From the NCBI RefSeq assembly GCF_001556515.1, contig NZ_LSJA01000215.1, positions 1 to 11,835 of the forward strand: a DNA stretch of 11,835 nucleotides, in the 5' to 3' direction. The DNA is from Caulobacter sp. CCH9-E1 (GTDB lineage Bacteria > Pseudomonadota > Alphaproteobacteria > Caulobacterales > Caulobacteraceae). Below are positions 7,801 to 11,835 of this stretch, piece by piece (positions within the stretch are counted from its first letter, which is position 1; each line of letters opens with the position of its first letter). A program made the position numbers and the translations under genes. The notes under the pieces were generated by a model, which saw only the letters and a list, made by a program, of their open reading frames with translations, ran no database searches and had not been told where the DNA came from.

Positions 7801-8066
7801 ATGAAGGCTCGCTCGCGCGGATCGTCCAGGAGGCGGGCCACACCCAGCTCGGCAAGAGCTGGGGGCAACCCAAGACGCCGGACTGCAGCGGCTTCACGGT
7901 CGATCAGTTCCAGCAGCTGGATCTCTCGAACGTCGATTTCAGCGACTTCTATTCCGAGAAGATGAACAGCCTGACCGGCTCCAACACCGACAGCACGGTG
8001 AGCCGCATCCAGAACTCGATCAACAGTCTCTACGGGACGCAGACCAATCCGACGGGGGGTCTCTGA
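4848..8066 (+). CDS. traN: TraN, expanded cysteine-rich mating-pair stabilisation protein
   Basis: TraN is the outer-membrane protein that stabilises mating pairs and, in enterobacterial plasmids, binds recipient outer-membrane proteins. This copy has 1072 residues, against about 600 in F. Order: signal peptide 1-26 (cleavage after AFA); a Ser/Ala/Gln/Thr-rich region to about 130; a first Cys-rich zone with two similar modules (209-336); a less repetitive, aromatic-rich segment (about 337-426); four modules sharing a GTRTI-N/D-GL-like motif and YxC (427-875); then the conserved TraN C-terminal domain (about 905-1040). That domain shows FKGEPLRCRKAILGFRNCC, SGWGLSLGLAQC, HYVGTYCS, MSYCGYEGSLARIVQEAG, LGKSWG and DCSGFT. 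There are about 68 cysteines by hand count. ATG 4848 has AGGAG at 4836-4840 with a 7-base spacer. The stop overlaps the next ATG by one base. Confidence 0.97.
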   Translation: MRWVVRSLIAISVGAAAGALGAIAFAQTQSSAASSFAQSQTSTLNVSSAASSTNVPGFGGDASNLQSYANNPTGLQNAGTAAAVSGDPLLGLTASSVDKRTTSAVDLNADWLKKSINVGNDPAATASSSTGTASTECKEVTKSTTTTSLSMYTCETSRQVTDTAYQCASTLVIDTQTINNYACTSSYNQTTRTWVLSTECLQLGSSGNCTKTGESCTTPGAPYYQTTTCNAGTQWTSTTKTCSQERQVTVDTDYVYQCSSGSSACNTLSRQCTLTNSVCGAVSPPTYQTTSCQQGSTTSTSTTSCQETLVVEVTGGAQQTYSCTEGYVGSSTPATCGRVLNISAMPVYKYGYYLPGMLEYLPSGLDACSQTVAENQPDGWYFEFDCDRPPSPGPSRGDLWLISVAGVITGEDWSLDGGACVAESQGCRRTNSVCTGGSGTRTINGVSVTRSCWGYTDIYQCDVVNQAPGCSVPSGYQLQSSSCSGYTGGSCTQYDRTYVDSNSGKQISNEYWTSNCGSVPGNCSQTGQTVTQPGGTRNINGLNVYRSVWGVQNNYTCSSTQSVDTCGNVSGCSETGRSCANAQCSLYNITYSCMTNPGGTCTRTDNTYQCADQVSGAGSPTGTVKSVAQDSWSGGCDAVKADATCKLSSQTFSGGGTRTIDGLSVTRDSWSSSSAYTCSTSQSVDQCAGKTNGCSQQSRTCIGYDPQGACSLYTYTYRCSADDGSGNCSVKTSGYSCTGSVSGAGSPVSSSTTQTGSHWELSAACPAASDKACQVTATTCTQGPATRTVSGLQITADCWAKTTSYMCSAAGPQQSTCDPPKGCTYDRDECLDDPDPGPGKCITVQHVYKCSSTSTKTTTETQCADRMCLGDSCFSLSETQQNDELPQTFGQLAAMNMAGKSYGSAADLSIFKGEPLRCRKAILGFRNCCKDSGWGLSLGLAQCDDQEKKLINRQDNKATHYVGTYCSNKSFFGACLEKAMSYCGYEGSLARIVQEAGHTQLGKSWGQPKTPDCSGFTVDQFQQLDLSNVDFSDFYSEKMNSLTGSNTDSTVSRIQNSINSLYGTQTNPTGGL
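5472..5855 (+). repeat. Two-copy Cys-rich module in the N-terminal half of TraN
   Basis: Two adjacent similar units of about 63-65 codons, 5472-5660 and 5661-5855. Each runs: Cys-Thr, a second Cys four or five residues later, then a TYQTT/YYQTT-like strand with Cys, a Thr/Ser-rich run ending in Cys-Q-E, a Val-rich strand, and Y-x-C. The similarity is visible in the protein rather than as long identical DNA, so the duplication is not recent. Confidence 0.7.
6126..7472 (+). repeat. Four-copy diverged tandem module in TraN
   Basis: Four consecutive units begin at about 6126, 6414, 6780 and 7164 (roughly 96, 122, 128 and 103 codons). The shared motif, GTR-T/N-I-N/D-G-L/V-x-V/I-xR followed by W and then YxC, sits at about 6162, 6450, 6813 and 7200. 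Units 2 and 3 are the most alike: both have a TQSVD/SQSVD segment, GCS, CSLY, and a Cys-x-x-x-VSGAGSP ending. Unit 4 is the most diverged (ATRTVSGL). Third-codon positions differ widely between copies, so these are old duplications kept at the protein level. Confidence 0.85.
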
Positions 8067-8461
8067 TGGATCAGATCCAACGAAACACGAATCCGCGCGC
8101 TCGAGCGACCGTCTGGGCCGCAGGAGTGGCCGGCGCCTACACGATTTTCCTGGTGCTCTCGAGGGTGCTGGTGGCCTCGCGCTACCCCGGGCCGTTCTGG
8201 AGTCCGTACTTCATTGTGGTTCTTGGCGCCGCCGTCCTGGGCGCCGCGGCGCTCTGGCCCATGCTCGCAAAGGCGGCCGCGTCGGAGGCTCAGCGCCCGG
8301 TGGTCGACAGTGTCTTGATCTACGGCTTGGGCGGCGGACTGGCGGTCTTTGTTCTGCTGCTGCTGGACCAGGATCTCCAAGGGCATGTCTTCGAGGCGCT
8401 CGCAGGCTTCGTCGGAAAGGACCTGGTCCGCGCCGCGCAATCGGCGTCGGCCGCATCATAG
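8066..8461 (+). CDS. Small three-helix membrane protein of unknown function
   Basis: I do not recognise this 131-residue protein. It has a basic N-terminus (about 1-14) and three hydrophobic segments at about residues 15-37, 46-65 and 81-99, followed by an amphipathic Ala/Ser-rich tail. It starts in a one-base overlap with the traN stop (TGATG), with a G-run at 8054-8059 as a possible ribosome binding site. It ends just before the strong Shine-Dalgarno of traF. In F, the small membrane protein TrbE is encoded between traN and traF, so this is a positional counterpart, but F TrbE is shorter and I see no sequence link. Since the next gene, traF, has its own unusual multi-helix N-terminus, the two products may interact in the membrane; that is inference from adjacency. 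Confidence 0.8.
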   Translation: MDQIQRNTNPRARATVWAAGVAGAYTIFLVLSRVLVASRYPGPFWSPYFIVVLGAAVLGAAALWPMLAKAAASEAQRPVVDSVLIYGLGGGLAVFVLLLLDQDLQGHVFEALAGFVGKDLVRAAQSASAAS

Positions 8462-8462
8462 G

Positions 8463-8467
8463 GGAGG
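8463..8467 (+). promoter_or_regulatory. Ribosome binding site of traF
   Basis: GGAGG lies inside a purine run. It stands 2 bases from ATG 8470 and 5 bases from ATG 8473, so the second ATG is the better spaced start. Confidence 0.65.
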
Positions 8468-8472
8468 GGATG

Positions 8473-9708
8473 ATGAAGCTTGATCTGGCCAAACTAGGCA
8501 ACGACGTGGTCCGGCAGTCTGTCGTCCGCCAAATGCAGAACTGGCGGGCGACGGCCGTTCCCACCACGTGGATCTCGGCCCTCCTCGCGGCGATCTACGC
8601 GCTGGTCGCCGTGATCGTCGAAGAGCGACCTGCTGCGCTCGTCGCCGCGCAGGTCTACACCGCCGGCGCCTGGTTCCTTGCCTCATGGGCTCTAGCGCTG
8701 CTGGTGTTCATGGCGCGAGGCATTGTTCTTGGTCTGGCCGACAATCCCATCGCCGGCGAGCGCCAAGCCCACACGGTCACGCTTGCCGGCCTGGCGATCG
8801 CGGCCATTCTCCTGTTTGGCCTGGCGGGGACCGCCAAGGCGGCGGAGCCCTCGGTCAAACCGCCCGCGACCGCGCAAGCCGCCCAGAGCGGGTCCGCGGA
8901 GGCCTATTGTGGGCGTTCGCTGGGCACCTGGTTCTACTGCGCCAGACCCGACCCAGAACCGGAAGCAACGACGCCAGAGGGCGCGAGCGCGCCTGCGGCG
9001 AGCGACCAGGACCGTGCCATCGCGGAGTTCGAGCGCTTCAAGGTCGAACTGGATAAGGCCCAGAAGCTTGCGGTTTGGGTCCCAACCGCCGAGAACATCG
9101 AGCGCTTCTACAAGCTCCAGCGCGCGGCGCTGAATCAAAGCAGTCTTTTCTCTGACGAGTACCGCCGCCTGATCTGGTCGCGGCCGGATCTCGATTACAC
9201 GCTCAAGCGACCGGTTTCCGAACTGGGTAAGCGCCAGTGGTCTGATCAGCGGTCGAATGACCGCGAGCTTTTCCTTCGCAAGGTGTCAGGCGAGATCGGG
9301 ATCTTCTACGTCTATCGAGCCGCCTGCGGCGCGTGCAAAGTCTTCTCGCCGGTGATGCGCGACTTCGCCAATCGCTACACCCTGACCGTCAAGGGCGTCT
9401 CGACCGACGGCTCTGACAATCCCTACCTCGGCGACAAGATGGTGGATCGCGGTCAGCTGCGTGCGTGGGGCTTTGACAACCCGACGACGCCCTCGGTGCT
9501 GCTCTACCAGAACAGCAATGTCGATCCGCGCACGGGTCAAGTTCACCCTGTCTACGTCCGCCTCTCGGACGATCGGACGGTGAAGGTCAACCCGTGCCTC
9601 AAGCCGCAAGGCTGTCTGTCTTACATCGGCGCTGGGATCATGGCCCAGGACGACATCGTCGAGCGCATCTACGTCCTCCTGGCGACCGAGCCAGGCCAAG
9701 ATTACTGA
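8473..9708 (+). CDS. traF: TraF, thioredoxin-fold pilus assembly protein with N-terminal membrane domain
   Basis: A 411-residue F-type TraF, a periplasmic protein needed for pilus assembly. Residues 1-119 are an extra membrane domain with three hydrophobic segments (about 33-49, 59-80 and 102-119). The third ends in GTAKAAEPS, which resembles a signal-peptidase site, so the periplasmic part could be released. The TraF domain then begins with a GTWFYC version of the family's aromatic motif (about 151-156), a long helical region (about 178-265), and a thioredoxin-like domain: GIFYVYRAACGACKVF with an intact CXXC (CGAC, 285-288) and a TTPSV segment with the likely cis-proline Pro340. F's own TraF lacks CXXC, so this protein may be redox active. 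A further Cys pair (CLKPQGC) lies near the C-terminus. The family call is firm; the membrane fusion is unusual. ATG 8470 is an equally possible start, one codon upstream. Confidence 0.93.
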   Translation: MKLDLAKLGNDVVRQSVVRQMQNWRATAVPTTWISALLAAIYALVAVIVEERPAALVAAQVYTAGAWFLASWALALLVFMARGIVLGLADNPIAGERQAHTVTLAGLAIAAILLFGLAGTAKAAEPSVKPPATAQAAQSGSAEAYCGRSLGTWFYCARPDPEPEATTPEGASAPAASDQDRAIAEFERFKVELDKAQKLAVWVPTAENIERFYKLQRAALNQSSLFSDEYRRLIWSRPDLDYTLKRPVSELGKRQWSDQRSNDRELFLRKVSGEIGIFYVYRAACGACKVFSPVMRDFANRYTLTVKGVSTDGSDNPYLGDKMVDRGQLRAWGFDNPTTPSVLLYQNSNVDPRTGQVHPVYVRLSDDRTVKVNPCLKPQGCLSYIGAGIMAQDDIVERIYVLLATEPGQDY

Positions 9709-9711
9709 TCC

Positions 9712-9716
9712 GGAGG
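9712..9716 (+). promoter_or_regulatory. Ribosome binding site of traH
   Basis: GGAGG sits 6 bases before ATG 9723. It selects this start over the open-frame ATG at 9594 inside traF, and gives a product that begins with a clean signal peptide. Confidence 0.75.
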
Positions 9717-9722
9717 CCCCTC

Positions 9723-11147
9723 ATGTTCCGCAAGTTTCTTGCCGTTCTGCTCTCGGCCGCTGTGGCGCTAGCCTCGACCGGGTCGGCCATGGCTGATGTC
9801 AGCAACAATATGAACGCGTACTGGTCCAGCGGTCTTTCGTCCGCCAATGTGACCGGACCTCGGGTCTATCAGACCCAAGCCGGCGGCTACTACACGCTCG
9901 GCAACCTGTCCTACCGCACCCCGCAGGAAACGACGCAGGTCGGTTCGGTGACCTTGCCATCGATCTCGGGCGGCTGTGGCGGCATCGATGTATACGCCGG
10001 CGCCTTTAGCTTCATCGGCGCAGATCAGCTTATCGCTGCGATCAAGGGTATCGCCAGTAACGCTGCGCCCTACGCGTTCATGCTGGCTCTGCAGCTGATC
10101 TCATCCCCGATCGCCGACCAGCTGAAGACCTTCCAGGACTGGGCCAACAAGATGAACCAGTTCAACATCGGATCTTGCGAAGCGGCGCAGAAGGCCGTCG
10201 ATTGGACAGCGGCTCAAGTCATGGGTGACGCCTTCTGCCAGCGCCTTGGGCGCAGCAAAGGCACGTTTAGCGACGCCGTCGCCGCCCGTAACGGGTGCGG
10301 GGTCAAATCCAACGCCGCCTTGTCGTCAACCTCGGCCGACGAAGCCAAGTTCCAGCCTATCAATCGCAACCTGGCGTGGGAGGCGATCAAGAACAACAGC
10401 CTCATTGGGTCGGACCTCGAGCTGGCTCAGGTGATGATGACCATGACCGGCACCTACATCATCACCTGCCCGAACGACGCCACCGGTGTGCAGGGCTGCA
10501 AACAGACGATCGTTCCCCCGCAAGGCACCAAGGACGCAGTCATTGGCATGCTCATGGATGGCGGCGCGATGAAGGTGATGAAGTGCGATTCCGACAAGTG
10601 CCTCAATCCCACGACTGACGGCCTGACCGTCAACATCCCAACGACCGCCTGCACCAGCTACAGCTCATCCTGCAGCCTGAAGAATAAGGTCGCCTACACC
10701 CTCACGAACATCGTCACGAAGATCCGCAATCGCTCGGCGCTGGCCAGCGAGGAAACCTCGTTCCTGGGCATGACGTCTTTGCCCGTCTACCGTATGGCGA
10801 GCGTCTACGCCTCCCAGCCGGGCGTGACGGCCGATATGGCGATGGCGGAGTACAGCGAGGTCATCGCGCTCGATCTGGCCTACGGCTGGATGGGGAAGAA
10901 CGTCCAGGCCGTCCAGGAAGGCGCCCGAAACATGGAGGGCCTGGACCCTAACCAGGTCCGTCTGTGGTGGGACAACACCAATGGCGTGATGCAGGAGATC
11001 TCCGCGAAAAAGCTCCTCAGCGCCAACAAGCTGAACGCCATCATTTCGATCGTTCGCAATACCCAGGTCGCCGACGATACGATCAAGGCGGATGTGCGCA
11101 ACCGCATCGGCGAGAGCCTACGCTTTACCTCCGCGCTCAATCGCTAA
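9723..11147 (+). CDS. traH: TraH, periplasmic pilus assembly protein
   Basis: A 474-residue TraH, a periplasmic/outer-membrane-associated protein needed for F-pilus assembly. A signal peptide covers residues 1-24, with cleavage after AMA. Family landmarks follow: the GGYYTLGNLSYRTP segment, the GGCGGIDVYAGAFSFI motif (about 82-97), NAAPYAFMLALQLISSPIA, then FNIGSCEAAQ and spaced cysteines in the middle. A long, mostly helical C-terminal third includes YRMASVYASQPG, DLAYGWMG and a predicted coiled-coil-like stretch near 400-460, as in other TraH proteins. Cysteines in the middle (MKCDSDKC, ACTSYSSSC) are likely disulfide bonded. Length agrees with the family (about 450-480). The stop is 15 bases before the traG start. 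Confidence 0.97.
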   Translation: MFRKFLAVLLSAAVALASTGSAMADVSNNMNAYWSSGLSSANVTGPRVYQTQAGGYYTLGNLSYRTPQETTQVGSVTLPSISGGCGGIDVYAGAFSFIGADQLIAAIKGIASNAAPYAFMLALQLISSPIADQLKTFQDWANKMNQFNIGSCEAAQKAVDWTAAQVMGDAFCQRLGRSKGTFSDAVAARNGCGVKSNAALSSTSADEAKFQPINRNLAWEAIKNNSLIGSDLELAQVMMTMTGTYIITCPNDATGVQGCKQTIVPPQGTKDAVIGMLMDGGAMKVMKCDSDKCLNPTTDGLTVNIPTTACTSYSSSCSLKNKVAYTLTNIVTKIRNRSALASEETSFLGMTSLPVYRMASVYASQPGVTADMAMAEYSEVIALDLAYGWMGKNVQAVQEGARNMEGLDPNQVRLWWDNTNGVMQEISAKKLLSANKLNAIISIVRNTQVADDTIKADVRNRIGESLRFTSALNR

Positions 11148-11149
11148 GG

Positions 11150-11154
11150 GGAGG
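11150..11154 (+). promoter_or_regulatory. Ribosome binding site of traG
   Basis: GGAGG stands 8 bases before ATG 11163, within the run AGGGGAGGGGA at 11147-11157. The same 11-base run occurs before traF at 8460-8470. Confidence 0.7.
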
Positions 11155-11162
11155 GGACGACC

Positions 11163-11835
11163 ATGTTCGGCATGTACGAGGTCATCACCTACGGCGGCGG
11201 CGCCAACTACCGCGACATCTTTATCGGTGTTGCGCTGCTGTGCGGCACCGACGCCATGAGCTCTCTGATCAGACTTGCGATGCTGCTCGGCCTGATCATG
11301 GTTCTGTTCCGTGGGATCGTCGACCTGAACGCCGGCCGAGGTCTGAAGTGGTTCATCATGTGCGCCGTGATCTATGGCGTCGTCCTGGTGCCGAAGGTCA
11401 CCGTCCATGTGACTGATAAATTTAACCCTGCCCTGGCCGGGGCCGATGTGGCGAACGTTCCGCTAGGCGTGGCTTTCGCCTCGTCGGTCGCTTCGCAGAT
11501 CGGCGCACGCGCGATCCAAATGGCTGAGACCGCGTTCGGTGACCCCAATGACGTGCAGTATTCCAAGACGGGGATGATCTACGGCGCAAACTTCATGGCG
11601 AAAGCGACCAAGATCACCTTCACCGATGAGCTCTATAAGCAGAACTTCAACAGCTTCATCAACGACTGCGTCCTCTACGAGATCCAGGACAACCAGTACA
11701 CCATCGACGACCTGGCCAAGGCGACGAACATCATGGAGTTCGTCACCGTGACAAAGCCCGCCAACCCAGCCAGATCGATGGTCTATATAAACGCCCCGCC
11801 GGCGGCGAGCGAGATCATCACCTGTCCTACGGCGG
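11163..11835 (+). CDS. traG: TraG, mating-pair stabilisation and pilus assembly protein, N-terminal part
   Basis: The frame from ATG 11163 stays open to the window edge, giving the first 224 residues of a protein that in F has over 900. It begins MYEVITYGGG, the usual TraG start, and has hydrophobic segments at about residues 36-54 and 63-79. It then has the family's VPLGVAFASSVASQIG stretch, MAETAFGDP, and TFTDELYKQNFNSFINDC. In F, the membrane-bound N-terminal region is needed for pilus assembly, while the C-terminal periplasmic region acts in mating-pair stabilisation and entry exclusion. That C-terminal region is beyond the window, so nothing can be said about exclusion specificity. The gene follows traH with a 15-base gap and a strong ribosome binding site, as in the canonical traH-traG order. 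Confidence 0.93.
   Translation, partial: MFGMYEVITYGGGANYRDIFIGVALLCGTDAMSSLIRLAMLLGLIMVLFRGIVDLNAGRGLKWFIMCAVIYGVVLVPKVTVHVTDKFNPALAGADVANVPLGVAFASSVASQIGARAIQMAETAFGDPNDVQYSKTGMIYGANFMAKATKITFTDELYKQNFNSFINDCVLYEIQDNQYTIDDLAKATNIMEFVTVTKPANPARSMVYINAPPAASEIITCPTA

Noticed and set aside
9594..9722. Longer N-terminus for TraH from an ATG inside traF
   Set aside because: The extension is Arg-rich and would bury the signal peptide. ATG 9723 follows a good ribosome binding site.
11784..11791. TATATAAA as a possible promoter element
   Set aside because: It lies inside the traG coding frame (Val-Tyr-Ile-Asn) with no matching upstream box or downstream gene start in the window.
1..11835. The idea that the window encodes a wholly new system
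   Set aside because: Nine of the genes match named F-type conjugation subunits in canonical order, and the rest are small or auxiliary genes within the same operon. Novelty is limited to extensions and the two unrecognised membrane proteins.

Overview
The window is the core of an F-type (MPF-F) conjugative type IV secretion operon. All genes lie on the + strand and are packed end to end, from the C-terminal part of traC (cut by the left edge) to the N-terminal part of traG (cut by the right edge). The recognisable order is traC - small membrane protein - trbI - S26 signal-peptidase-like protease - traW - traU - trbC - traN - small membrane protein - traF - traH - traG. There is no RNA gene, insertion sequence, CRISPR array or convincing terminator, and the largest gap between genes is 15 bases. 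No stretch over 300 bases lacks a gene.

Organism: the DNA is GC-rich (by eye a little above 60%), with GC-ending codons, and the protein style and gene order resemble F-type clusters on plasmids and integrative elements of alphaproteobacteria such as Caulobacterales and Sphingomonadales. This is an inference from style. No relaxase, oriT, replication or integration gene lies inside the window, so plasmid and ICE cannot be told apart.

Layout. Bases 1-1016 hold the motor ATPase TraC with Walker B. Bases 1016-2360 hold three short inner-membrane proteins: an unrecognised two-helix protein, TrbI, and an S26 peptidase with a Ser/Lys/Asp set that probably processes the pilin. Bases 2360-4844 hold the periplasmic assembly set TraW, TraU and TrbC. 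Bases 4848-8066 hold TraN, an unusually long (1072 aa) cysteine-rich outer-membrane mating-pair stabilisation protein with two families of internal repeats. Bases 8066-9708 hold an unrecognised three-helix protein and a TraF with an added membrane-spanning N-terminus and an intact CGAC thioredoxin-type site. Bases 9723-11835 hold TraH and the start of TraG.

How they work together: TraC drives pilus assembly at the inner membrane with TrbI; TraW, TrbC, TraU, TraF and TraH form the periplasmic part needed for pilus extension and retraction; TraN at the surface and TraG stabilise the mating pair. TraN, TraU and TraH carry many cysteines, and the CXXC in TraF suggests it may be the disulfide enzyme for this set, since no separate TrbB/DsbC-like gene is present here. 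Most junctions overlap by 1 or 4 bases (translational coupling); where genes do not overlap there is usually a strong Shine-Dalgarno.

The system as a whole is a known type. The less ordinary parts are the expanded TraN repeat array, the TraF membrane fusion and the two unrecognised membrane proteins.
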